Origin: an uncultured Bacteroidales bacterium
GTDB taxonomy: Bacteria; Bacteroidota; Bacteroidia; Bacteroidales; Paludibacteraceae
DNA: 47,139 nt
Assembly: GCA_945828585.1 (NCBI GenBank)
Contig: CALZRN010000003.1
Coordinates: 1-47,139, forward strand
Direction of reading: 5' to 3'
A program made the position numbers and the translations under genes. Positions 37,778 to 46,902 of the stretch are shown piece after piece (the stretch's first letter is position 1; each line of letters begins with the position of its first letter). Under the pieces are notes generated by a model. That model ran no database searches, had not been told where the DNA came from, and was given only the letters and a program-made list of their open reading frames with translations.

Positions 37778-40006
37778 ATGAAACGTATTATCTATATTAT
37801 CCTGTTGGCAATGGGTTTGGCGGCTGTAGTTCCTATGGCTTCCTTGGTGGATAACAATGTAGCGGCTGTATATGCGGCGGATGCTCGTGCGAAAGCGAAG
37901 GCGCAGCGAGAGAAAGAGAAAGCAAAGCAGCAAAAAGCGCGCGAAAAGGCGAAAGCCAAAGCGGCCAAGGAACGCGAAAAGAAGAAGAAAGAGCAAGCCA
38001 AAGCCGCTGCCCAGAAGCAGAAAGCCCGTGAGAAAGCCAAAGCACAACAGGCGAAAGCAAAGCAGGCGAAATCCTCCTCTGCTTCCTCCAAGCAGTTGGC
38101 TGCTAAATCCGCTGCCCCGAAGGTAGATAATTCCCTCTCGGCTGCGGAGGAGAAAGCCCAATACATGGCGCAGGTAGCCGAGATCGATAAGGCGAATGCG
38201 AAAGCCGAAGCCTATAATAACCGCGACATCACTCACCGCTTGGGCTTCTGGGGACAGGTCGGTTATTCGAACCTCTTCACCTCAGGAATCGCTTTTGACG
38301 ACAAGGCGCAGACCGGTTTCCAAAACAAAGACAAAGGCTTTGTTGGCGGAGGTCTCGGTCTGGGGTATCAACTGCGCTACAAGCAGTTCCTCATGACCGT
38401 TGGCGCAGAGTTCAATACCTATAACTCGATAATGGGCATCTCTAACCAACCGGATGGTTCGATCCTTCGTTCTTTCGGTATGGAGCCATACGCGACGACA
38501 ATGACCTATACCTATAACTTCGCAAAAATGCAGGATCAGCTCATCGGCGGATTTGTACAGGTGCCCCTCCTCTTCGGTATGGAGCTCAAGAAACTGCCGC
38601 TCTTCTGGCAAGCCGGTCTGAAAGCAGGTATCGGCGTCTGGGGCAGTTCCAAGATCTCCGGCACGATGACCACGACGATTCAGGATAACGAGTTGATTGA
38701 CGGCCTCGTGGATATGTATAACCACTCCTTGGTTACCGATCAGGACTTTGATCACCCGGCTACTTCGGTCAAATGGGGACTGAACCTGGCGGCTACGGCG
38801 GAGATCGGTGTGAACCTTGATCAGTGGATCAACGCTTCTCCGCGTCTGCGTCTCTCCCTCTTTGCGGATTACGGCTTCCTCAATGCCCTCTCGTATAAAG
38901 CGGCAGCTCCGGCGTCTGCAAAAGCGCAGACCGATCTGCCGGCTCAGCTGTTAGCTACGGCTAATCCTCTGGATTTCCCGACGAACTCAGCCTTGGCTAC
39001 TTCTTCGGCTGCGAATGCGAAAGTCAATCCCTTCCTCGTGGGTGCGAAGATTGCCGTGTGGTTCGATCTGCCCCGTCCGAAGAAATATACCCGTGACTAT
39101 CCGAAGAAACCGACCCCGCGTATGGGCGTCTATATGTTTGATGAGAACTCTGCGCTCGCTTTGGGTGGCGTAGCGGTTCAGATCACCAATACCGAGTCCG
39201 GCAAGCAGATGCAGAAGAATACCAATCGTAAGGGTCTCCTGCAAGGCCGTTTCGCGCCGGGCGAGTATCGTATCTCGGCTACCAAGAACGGCTATTTCCC
39301 GTCTGACACGGTGCTGCAATCGGTCGAGGAGTTTACGTTTGATACGCTCCGTCTGCCGTTGCGCCGCATCCCGGCTCCGGTCGTTTATACCCTCTGCATG
39401 AACGTGTACGACGAGGAGTCGCATGAGCCGGTAGAGGCAGCTGCGCGTCTCACTGCTCTCACGGATACAGTCGTTCTCTATGCGGCACAGGCTTCCGACG
39501 ACGGTTTCATTGAGACGCCGCTCACCGAAGGTGACTACATCGCGCACCTCACCGCTGCGGGATATATGCCGAAGGATGATACGATTCATTTCGTACGCGA
39601 TACCGCGGATATCTTCCTCCGCCATATCAAGGAGGGTATCAAGGTGAAGATCGAGAACCTCTTCTTTGCTACCAACAAGACGGTTATCCTGCCTACTTCG
39701 GAGCAAGCGATGTCTGACTTGGCATCCTTCCTCATCCAGAACCCGTCTGTCACTATCCATATCACCGGACATACCGATGCGGTGGGTTCGGACGAAGCGA
39801 ACCAGATCCTCTCTGAGGGTCGTGCTAACGCCGTACGTAATGACCTCATCAAGCGTGGCGTAGCCGCAGAGCGTATGACCGCCGAAGGTAAGGGTGAGCG
39901 CGAGCACGTAGCCGATAACGATACCGAGGAGGGACGTCAGCTCAACCGTCGTGTAGAGTTCACCATCACCGGTACCGGAGACGAAGACATCCAGCAAGTC
40001 TTCTGA
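37778..40006 (+). CDS. Outer-membrane barrel + carboxypeptidase-regulatory-like + OmpA C-terminal domain protein with Lys/Ala-rich N-terminal segment
   Basis: ARAKAKAQREKEKAKQQKAREKAKAKAAKEREKKKKEQAKA...; barrel FVQVPLLFGMELKKLPLFWQAGLKAGIG; NLFFATNKTVILPTSEQAMSDLASFLIQNPSVTIHITGHTDAVGSDEANQILSEGRANAVRNDLIKRGV (OmpA). Confidence 0.9.
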   Translation: MKRIIYIILLAMGLAAVVPMASLVDNNVAAVYAADARAKAKAQREKEKAKQQKAREKAKAKAAKEREKKKKEQAKAAAQKQKAREKAKAQQAKAKQAKSSSASSKQLAAKSAAPKVDNSLSAAEEKAQYMAQVAEIDKANAKAEAYNNRDITHRLGFWGQVGYSNLFTSGIAFDDKAQTGFQNKDKGFVGGGLGLGYQLRYKQFLMTVGAEFNTYNSIMGISNQPDGSILRSFGMEPYATTMTYTYNFAKMQDQLIGGFVQVPLLFGMELKKLPLFWQAGLKAGIGVWGSSKISGTMTTTIQDNELIDGLVDMYNHSLVTDQDFDHPATSVKWGLNLAATAEIGVNLDQWINASPRLRLSLFADYGFLNALSYKAAAPASAKAQTDLPAQLLATANPLDFPTNSALATSSAANAKVNPFLVGAKIAVWFDLPRPKKYTRDYPKKPTPRMGVYMFDENSALALGGVAVQITNTESGKQMQKNTNRKGLLQGRFAPGEYRISATKNGYFPSDTVLQSVEEFTFDTLRLPLRRIPAPVVYTLCMNVYDEESHEPVEAAARLTALTDTVVLYAAQASDDGFIETPLTEGDYIAHLTAAGYMPKDDTIHFVRDTADIFLRHIKEGIKVKIENLFFATNKTVILPTSEQAMSDLASFLIQNPSVTIHITGHTDAVGSDEANQILSEGRANAVRNDLIKRGVAAERMTAEGKGEREHVADNDTEEGRQLNRRVEFTITGTGDEDIQQVF

Positions 40007-40009
40007 GAA

Positions 40010-40041
40010 ATACCGTAATACCGTAATAACGTAATAACGAA
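40010..40041. repeat. Four-unit, period-8 array, consensus ATAMCGTA
   Basis: ATACCGTA ATACCGTA ATAACGTA ATAACGAA between the OmpA-gene stop and the next ATG. Confidence 0.93.
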
Positions 40042-40045
40042 TCTT

Positions 40046-43000
40046 ATGAAGAGACTACTCTTCTTACATATAATCCTGCTCCTCTGCACTCTCTCAAGGG
40101 CGCAGAATGTGGCTACCGGTTTCCCTTATGAATGTGGGTTCGAGGAAAGCGAGGATCTGTCTGCATGGAACCTGAACGTTCAGGCTCCAGCTAACGCAAC
40201 CGATAAATGGATCTTCGGTACGGACGCGCATAGTGCAGGGCGGCGATCCATGTATATCTCTGCTTATGGAGACGGGCTCAATTATGGCGGAAAGAAGAAT
40301 ATCACCATTTCGTATTTGCGCTATAAGTTCCCGACTTCTACCCAGAACCAGAAATATGATATCAGTTTTGACTGGAAGGGACAGGGGGATTCTACGATCT
40401 CCAAATTGTACGTCATGGTTTGTCTGGAGGACTATTTTCTTAACAACCCTGCCAACAATCCTCGAAACATCAATAATATCCTTGCGCCCTATAATACCGG
40501 TCGTTTGTCTAACCAGACGATTAATGCTTGTGAGCAATTAGGCGAGTCTGGTGAGAGATTTGTATGTGGTAGTGAGGCATGGCAGAATATTTCGCTTACC
40601 AACGAGGTTAGTGTGCTTGCTAATCGTTCGACGATGAACTTTGCCATTGTCTTCATTTGGGTAAACGAGAATCAGCAGGACTCTCTTGGCCGCACCTCCA
40701 TAGCGATTGATAATGTCCAGATCAACTCGGCATCTATCAAGAAACCGACCAACGTCGCTGTCTATCCGCAATGTGAGGATTCTTCCCTTTTGGTTACATG
40801 GGAGAGCGGCCTGCCTACCTTTGACATTGAGTATCGCAAGGTGGGTGAAGAGAATTGGGCGCATGGACGTTCCGGTATCTCGGACGGTATGGAAGGCTTT
40901 GTGCGCGAAGACGGTACGAACTGTTCGTATGCACTCAAGCCTATTTTGGAAGGCGCGTACGATGTGCGCATACGAGGAAGACATGACGAACTGCAGACCA
41001 ACTATGTATATGTCTCTCAGGTTCTGGTGTATTGCCCGGATAACCACTGCGTCAACTATATCAATCTGGATGGACCGGATGTCGTCTGCACGACCGGTTT
41101 CTTCCCTGACTATTACGGCAATAACGAGACGCCCTATGATGTTATCGGTAAGGTGGATTTCGGTCCGGATGCGGTGGAGAGTCGGCATACAATACATGTC
41201 GATCCTACGGAGGTTGATCCCCGTACGGATAGTCTGTTAAAGACCGTGCCGGAAGGATCGCTCGCTTCTGTACGGCTCGGTAACTGGAACTGGGGTGGTG
41301 AAGCGGAGTCCGTCACCTATACCATCCATGTGGACTCGTTCACCCAGGGTATCTTGCTCGTCAAGTATGCCGTGGTCTTTGAGGACCCGGGGCATGAAGA
41401 TGAGCCGGAGTTTGATCTGGAGATATTGAAACCCGATGGAACGCCCTTCGAGGATCTCTGTGGTCAGGCGAAGTTTACCTATTCCGATGCGGTCGAAGAT
41501 GGTTGGAATATGTCTTCGAATAACCATGTGGCTTGGAAAGACTGGACGACCGTCGGTGTACCTATCATGCAGTACCACGGTCAGGATATCAAAGTCCGCT
41601 TCACGACCATGGACTGCGGAATGGGTGGTCACTTCGGCTATGCATACTTCACCGTCGATTGCGCCAACGCGCATATAGAAACAGAGAACTGCGGTAGCGA
41701 TGCGCATGTTACCTGTGTCGCTCCGGAGGGTTTCCGGTACCTGTGGTATAAGGACGATGATATCACTAATGTCGTGGCTACGACCAGAACCGTTACCGTC
41801 GATGCTTCCGGTGGTAAATATACCTGCCGTGCAATCTTTATAGAAGAGGATGATTGTTACTTTGAGATCAGTACCGTTTCCGATCCTCGTTTCCCGGTGG
41901 CGGAATATACCTATGAACCGGTATTTGCGAACTGCTCCAGCAAGATCCGATTCACCAATACGTCTCATGTGATGACGATTCTGGAAGACGGCTCGGAGAA
42001 CCATACTGCCGAGAAATGTAGTGAGTCCGAATGGGTCTTCCGCAGCCTCACTTCGTCGAGGACTCCGCTCAGAACAACCATCTGGAATCCCGAGTACCTG
42101 TGCGATGATACGGGTGACTCAGTAGAGGTGACGGTTACCTCATATATCGGTGCCGATAACTCCTGCTTCAACACCCGTGTGGATACGATTGTCATGCCCA
42201 ATATTATTCCGGAGCCGACGGAGATCCGCCGTGTCATTTGCCCGGAGGAGACAGTAAAGTTCGGTAATGACGAGATAGGGTATAAATACTTTAATTCCGA
42301 TACGGTGTATTCGGATCACTTTACGAACTTTGCCGGCTGTGATTCCGTCTCTACGCTGTACCTGAAAGTACATCCCGTGCCTGAAGAGAAGCATATCCAT
42401 GAGGCCATCTGCTCCGACCAGGCGGTGATCATCAATGGTGTTCGCTATAATCAGCCTCTCGATGACTACCCCATTATGCTCAAGACGGTGAACGGCTGTG
42501 ATAGTGCCATCTATCTGACTTTGACGGTCAATACGCGTCTGGAAGCGACGATTCCTCAGCCGGCTTATGCGTGTGCCGATGATGGCCAGTTCTATATATC
42601 CTATGATATACATGCGGGCGTGTACGATAGTCTTGAGATCCGCTTCTCTACCCCGGAATTGAGAGATACGATGATTTATGACCGGAATGTCAACTCTATC
42701 GCTATCCCCTATCCGGAGACCATCACCCCGGGACAATATATGGCGTCCCTCTATTTCTACCAGTTCTGTTGCGGTGTCCGCAAGGAGGAGAGGTTGATCG
42801 AGGTGCGGTATAGCAGCTCGATCGTGGAGCAGAAATGGAATGATGTCTTGACGATGCTCGCGCCCAAATACAACGGCGGATATGAGTTCACGGCGTTCCA
42901 GTGGTATAAGGATAACATGCCTATACCCGGCGAGAACCACTCTTATCTCTACCAGCCGCTGGATTATGAGTCGGAATACTACGTAGTAGCGACCCGCAAG

Positions 43001-43279
43001 GATGGTGTCTCTATCGCTACCTGTCCTATCCAACCTGTCTATAGAGAGCAGCAGTCAGAGTATCCGTCTATCGTCAAGGTCGGTCAGCGTGTACCGATGT
43101 ATATGGCTAAACCGGCGGACATATGGTATTATACCGTCTCCGGACAACTCTATTCTACCACCTCCCTTATGGAGGGATATAACACCCTTGAGGTGCCTTC
43201 GCTGCCCGGCGTTTATATCCTCAAATCGGTCAATAGAGACGGCGAGACAAAAGCCCAAGTGATGATTGTTGAACAATAA
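40046..43279 (+). CDS. T9SS cargo protein: jelly-roll module, FN3-like, 'SVRLGNW' domain, 'GCDS' repeats, full-length type A-like sorting domain
   Basis: Signal peptide MKRLLFLHIILLLCTLSRAQ; SRHTIHVDPTEVDPRTD...ASVRLGNWNWGGEAES...WKDWTTVGVP...HFGYAYFTVDC; C-term ...YTVSGQLYST...EVPSLPGVYILKSVNRDGETKAQVMIVEQ. Confidence 0.88.
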   Translation: MKRLLFLHIILLLCTLSRAQNVATGFPYECGFEESEDLSAWNLNVQAPANATDKWIFGTDAHSAGRRSMYISAYGDGLNYGGKKNITISYLRYKFPTSTQNQKYDISFDWKGQGDSTISKLYVMVCLEDYFLNNPANNPRNINNILAPYNTGRLSNQTINACEQLGESGERFVCGSEAWQNISLTNEVSVLANRSTMNFAIVFIWVNENQQDSLGRTSIAIDNVQINSASIKKPTNVAVYPQCEDSSLLVTWESGLPTFDIEYRKVGEENWAHGRSGISDGMEGFVREDGTNCSYALKPILEGAYDVRIRGRHDELQTNYVYVSQVLVYCPDNHCVNYINLDGPDVVCTTGFFPDYYGNNETPYDVIGKVDFGPDAVESRHTIHVDPTEVDPRTDSLLKTVPEGSLASVRLGNWNWGGEAESVTYTIHVDSFTQGILLVKYAVVFEDPGHEDEPEFDLEILKPDGTPFEDLCGQAKFTYSDAVEDGWNMSSNNHVAWKDWTTVGVPIMQYHGQDIKVRFTTMDCGMGGHFGYAYFTVDCANAHIETENCGSDAHVTCVAPEGFRYLWYKDDDITNVVATTRTVTVDASGGKYTCRAIFIEEDDCYFEISTVSDPRFPVAEYTYEPVFANCSSKIRFTNTSHVMTILEDGSENHTAEKCSESEWVFRSLTSSRTPLRTTIWNPEYLCDDTGDSVEVTVTSYIGADNSCFNTRVDTIVMPNIIPEPTEIRRVICPEETVKFGNDEIGYKYFNSDTVYSDHFTNFAGCDSVSTLYLKVHPVPEEKHIHEAICSDQAVIINGVRYNQPLDDYPIMLKTVNGCDSAIYLTLTVNTRLEATIPQPAYACADDGQFYISYDIHAGVYDSLEIRFSTPELRDTMIYDRNVNSIAIPYPETITPGQYMASLYFYQFCCGVRKEERLIEVRYSSSIVEQKWNDVLTMLAPKYNGGYEFTAFQWYKDNMPIPGENHSYLYQPLDYESEYYVVATRKDGVSIATCPIQPVYREQQSEYPSIVKVGQRVPMYMAKPADIWYYTVSGQLYSTTSLMEGYNTLEVPSLPGVYILKSVNRDGETKAQVMIVEQ

Positions 43280-43297
43280 GTAGAAACTCACATACCT

Positions 43298-46200
43298 ATG
43301 AATATAAATCGATTAGTTAGTGTTTTGATAGTAGCTTCCCTTTCCTTGGCAGCACCTGTCTATGCGGTTAGAAACTATTCTTGTAACTTTGAGACGCAGG
43401 CTGAGCGCAGTCGCTGGGTTCTGAACCCCGCTGCGAATTCTTCTGTGCTCAGCAAGTTGAAGAATAAGTGGTATATAGGTGCACCGGGAAATAACGATAG
43501 AAATGGCCAGTATGGTTTGTTCATTTCGGACGATAACGGTCAATCTGCGCATTATACCAACACCGCCGGTTGTTGGGTATATGCCTATGATACCATTTCG
43601 CTCGAGGCTATGAACGGTGACTATACGGTATATTTCGACTATTGTGTCATGGCGAATATGGCAAGTAAGTTTGACGGACTCTATATGCTTTGGATTCCGG
43701 AGTCTGTCAAGATCATGTCCATCCCTTCCAGTCCCGGTAAGGCAGAAGATATCCCGGAGGAATGTCTTCCGTATTTCATTCCTCTTCAGCCTCTGGCGAA
43801 TACGGATTACCTGAGCGGTACGGCTACTTGGAAACAGTGTGCGGCTAAGATTCCCGGTTCTAAATGCGACGGTACGCCCCATCGTCTGGTATTCATCTGG
43901 ACGAACGGCTCCTCTGTTCCTCAGCAACCGGGTGCGATGATCGATAATATAGTGATTACCGATGTGCCCCTTTGTGACGCGCCGACCAATCCTGTTATAG
44001 CACGCTCGGGTGATACTGTGAAAATCTCCTGGTCAGGGAACGCATCCTCCTACGAGGTTAGCGCCTATTCCTATGATGCGGACTCCTGGGCGGGACCGAA
44101 GATCGTGCAGGGTAACCAGACTACCTTCGCGAATCCCGCTGCCGGGCAGACGGATTTTATCATTCGTGCTGTCTGCGACGATGGTAACTTTAGTCTCAAG
44201 ACCATTACATCCAAACTCATCTATTATCCGGATCAGATGTGTGTAGATTATCTTAATCTCGATAATGCCGTTTGCTACGTAAATAACTCCTCTCCATCCA
44301 GTTCAGAGACCTTTGAGGATTTCGTAGTACGCAGGGTGGATAATGGACCGGCTCAGAAGAGCAGCCGCCATACCGTCCATTTCGATCGTACGGAAACGGA
44401 GCCGCGTACCGGTGGATTGGCGAAGACCATTCCCGACGGAGAGTTCGCTTCTGTACGTCTGGGTAACTGGGATTCCAATGATGAGGCGGAGCGAATTGAG
44501 TTTACCTTCCTCGTGGATACGATCAAGTATCCGGTTCTCCTGCTTAAGTATATGCCGCTTTTGGAGGCACCGGGACATGAGGATTTCGAGAATCCCCGCT
44601 TCAAACTCGATATGTTAGTAGGTGGTAAAACGATCGGTCGTTGCGGTCAGGCGGACTTTAACGCCAATAATGTCATGAAGGACGGCGCGCTTCAGCCCGA
44701 AGCTGTGGCACAAGGATGGCATATCACCCCCAAAGAAATAGCACAGACATCTGATGATGTGGTTTGGAAAGAATGGACGACCGTAGGTGTCAACCTCCGG
44801 GATGGTAACTATCAGGGCAAACAACTGACAGTTCGCCTTACTACGCACGACTGTACTTTCTCTGTTCACTCAGGATATGCCTATTTCACGCTCGGCTGCT
44901 CCGATGGTAAACTGAAGGATATGAAGTGCGGACAGGTCAATCCGGATTTCAAAGCCCCGGACGGCTTCTTGTATCGCTGGGCGTATGCTTCGGATGAGGT
45001 ACACCGCCGCGCTAACGGCTCCTTCCCAGAGCAATACGTACGTGGCAGAAACCAGATTTATAATGCCGGCGAACACGATGATCACCTCTATGTGGTCGAT
45101 TGTATGTTCGTGCAGGATACCACCTGTTACTTCTCCCTATATGCTTCGACTCTGGCTACCAATCCTATTTCTGAAATGGCAAAGCCGCATATCATCCGTT
45201 CCTGCCGCGATAATATCTATAAGGTGGAGTTTGACGCTTCGCCTTCTTGGGTGCAGGAGATCAACCACGTGACGGGTGATACATCGGTTTCTAAGAATTA
45301 TCATATTGAGCGTTACGAGTGGAATATAGAGGGCCTGCCGGCGGGCTACTCCAACTGGTCCGATGAGGTCAAGCCGACCTTTAACTTCCCGGTAGAGGGT
45401 GGGCATTTCATCGTTAATCTCCGTACGCAATGCGGTACCTGCGAGGATGTCCTGACCTATCATCTCTATATGGATCCGCTCTCCACGACGCGTGATACCA
45501 TCGTGGATATCCTCTGCGACGATGCCCGTATCAATGGATATGTATGGAAGGAGAAACCCGACACGCTCTATCATAACTACGGCTTGGATTCCATCATCCT
45601 CTATAATGAAGCTACCTCTTGCGACTCGATCATCTACCTCAAGCTCATTGAGCCGATTCGTATCTTCGAGGACACGATGATCATGCAAACCTCGCTGCCG
45701 TTCACCTATCACGGACGCGTTTACCCGGAGGGTACCGTTTCTATGATCGATACTGTTCCTTCGCCTACTAACTGCGACTCGACTTACGTCCTCAATCTGG
45801 AGATCTACGAACCGCTGCAGGCTTCCATGCCTTCGGCATATATCCTCTGTGAGGGAGACGATATGCTGAGACTGGTGTACACCATCTCTCGTGGGCGCAG
45901 CGTGCGCTATTCCTATGGTTTTGAGGAGTCTGGCATGCCGTCGCTTGACCCCGTAGCGGAGATGCAGAAGAAAGGCGATTATGCCATCTCTATACCGATT
46001 GACGAGACGATTATTCCTGATGTCTATAACGGTTTCGTGCTCTTGGAGGACGCGCTGCCACAATGTAACGTCCGCTTGCCCTTCGTCCTCACGATGCAGT
46101 ATGCCTCTACGGTCATTGCCCAGCGTTGGAATGACGTCTTGGCGATCAAGAATGCAGATTTCAACGGCGGTTACCGCTTTGATTCCGTCCAGTGGTATGT

Positions 46201-46567
46201 CTCCGGCGCGCCAATTGAAGGAGCTACGGACTTCAACTACTACGTGGGTGAAGGAAAACAACTGCGTTTCGGCGAAGAGTATCAGGCGCTGCTGACGCGT
46301 GAGGATGGTGTCAAACTGTTCACTTGCGCCTTTGTTCCGGCTCCTGTTCCTGCCGAGGTGATGGATATGCCGTCGCTTGTGCCGATGGGACAAACGATTT
46401 CCGTTCCGGGTCAGGGTGTTGCGCAGTGGGTGGATATGTTAGGACGTACCCATCATACCGAAGTCTTCAATAACTCCGATATCTATGCGCCGGCTGCCGC
46501 AGGTAGCTACCTGCTCATCCTGCAAAAACAGGACAACCGCTCCGCACATCATATAGTAGTGAAATAA
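43298..46567 (+). CDS. T9SS cargo protein, tandem paralogue of 40046-43279
   Basis: SRHTVHFDRTETEPRTG...ASVRLGNWDSNDEAER...WKEWTTVGVN...HSGYAYFTLGC; C-term ...WVDMLGRTHHTEVFNNSDIYAPAAAGSYLLILQKQDNRSAHHIVVK. Confidence 0.88.
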   Translation: MNINRLVSVLIVASLSLAAPVYAVRNYSCNFETQAERSRWVLNPAANSSVLSKLKNKWYIGAPGNNDRNGQYGLFISDDNGQSAHYTNTAGCWVYAYDTISLEAMNGDYTVYFDYCVMANMASKFDGLYMLWIPESVKIMSIPSSPGKAEDIPEECLPYFIPLQPLANTDYLSGTATWKQCAAKIPGSKCDGTPHRLVFIWTNGSSVPQQPGAMIDNIVITDVPLCDAPTNPVIARSGDTVKISWSGNASSYEVSAYSYDADSWAGPKIVQGNQTTFANPAAGQTDFIIRAVCDDGNFSLKTITSKLIYYPDQMCVDYLNLDNAVCYVNNSSPSSSETFEDFVVRRVDNGPAQKSSRHTVHFDRTETEPRTGGLAKTIPDGEFASVRLGNWDSNDEAERIEFTFLVDTIKYPVLLLKYMPLLEAPGHEDFENPRFKLDMLVGGKTIGRCGQADFNANNVMKDGALQPEAVAQGWHITPKEIAQTSDDVVWKEWTTVGVNLRDGNYQGKQLTVRLTTHDCTFSVHSGYAYFTLGCSDGKLKDMKCGQVNPDFKAPDGFLYRWAYASDEVHRRANGSFPEQYVRGRNQIYNAGEHDDHLYVVDCMFVQDTTCYFSLYASTLATNPISEMAKPHIIRSCRDNIYKVEFDASPSWVQEINHVTGDTSVSKNYHIERYEWNIEGLPAGYSNWSDEVKPTFNFPVEGGHFIVNLRTQCGTCEDVLTYHLYMDPLSTTRDTIVDILCDDARINGYVWKEKPDTLYHNYGLDSIILYNEATSCDSIIYLKLIEPIRIFEDTMIMQTSLPFTYHGRVYPEGTVSMIDTVPSPTNCDSTYVLNLEIYEPLQASMPSAYILCEGDDMLRLVYTISRGRSVRYSYGFEESGMPSLDPVAEMQKKGDYAISIPIDETIIPDVYNGFVLLEDALPQCNVRLPFVLTMQYASTVIAQRWNDVLAIKNADFNGGYRFDSVQWYVSGAPIEGATDFNYYVGEGKQLRFGEEYQALLTREDGVKLFTCAFVPAPVPAEVMDMPSLVPMGQTISVPGQGVAQWVDMLGRTHHTEVFNNSDIYAPAAAGSYLLILQKQDNRSAHHIVVK

Positions 46568-46641
46568 CTAGTACCATAGGAACCTAGTACCCTAGGGACC
46601 TAGGACTCTAGTACCCGAGGTCCCCTAATACTTCGGACTCC
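46568..46641. repeat. About nine-unit, period-8 array, consensus CTAGTACC
   Basis: CTAGTACC ATAGGAAC CTAGTACC CTAGGGAC CTAGGACT CTAGTACC CGAGGTCC CCTAATAC TTCGGACT CC; begins immediately after TAA (46565-46567). Confidence 0.9.
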
Positions 46642-46647
46642 AGAAAT

Positions 46648-46681
46648 AGCCGGTTATCCATTTGGGTATCCGGCTTTTCTT
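46648..46681 (+). terminator. Rho-independent terminator of the surface operon
   Basis: AGCCGGTTATCC-attt-GGGTATCCGGCT-TTTCTTT. Confidence 0.8.
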
Positions 46682-46694
46682 TATCTCTTTTTCC

Positions 46695-46734
46695 TTTACC
46701 CCTCTAACCTCTAATCCTTGATCCTCTAACCCTT
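46695..46734. repeat. Degenerate 7-8 nt array, consensus TCTAACCC
   Basis: TTTACCCC TCTAACC TCTAATCC TTGATCC TCTAACCC; sits just downstream of the terminator, as at 36635. Confidence 0.75.
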
Positions 46735-46866
46735 TCTAGAGAAGGGCCGGGGTTAGGCTGCTCTAACGCCCTCTGCAACCGATCCTTGCGTTTTTTCTCG
46801 GGAGGTGTACAAATTGACAGAAATTGTGTAAAAAAACGCCTATTTCAATAAATTGTAAAATTGAGT

Positions 46867-46897
46867 TTGCATATTCCAAATAAATGTTGTAATTTTG
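46867..46897 (+). promoter_or_regulatory. Bacteroidetes-type promoter
   Basis: TTGCATATTCCAAATAAATGTTGTAATTTTG; 23-nt spacing. Confidence 0.75.
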
Positions 46898-46902
46898 TAA
46901 CC

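Noticed and set aside
36674-38236. 520-aa minus-strand ORF with Leu/Phe/Gly-rich region
   Set aside because: Complement of the Lys/Ala-rich OmpA-fusion segment and the upstream OMP; no start context; composition explained by the opposite strand.
38987-39997. 336-aa minus-strand ORF antisense to the OmpA domain
   Set aside because: Shadow ORF; the OmpA domain on the plus strand is clear.
45137-46393. 418-aa minus-strand ORF
   Set aside because: Shadow of the second cargo gene; low-plausibility composition.
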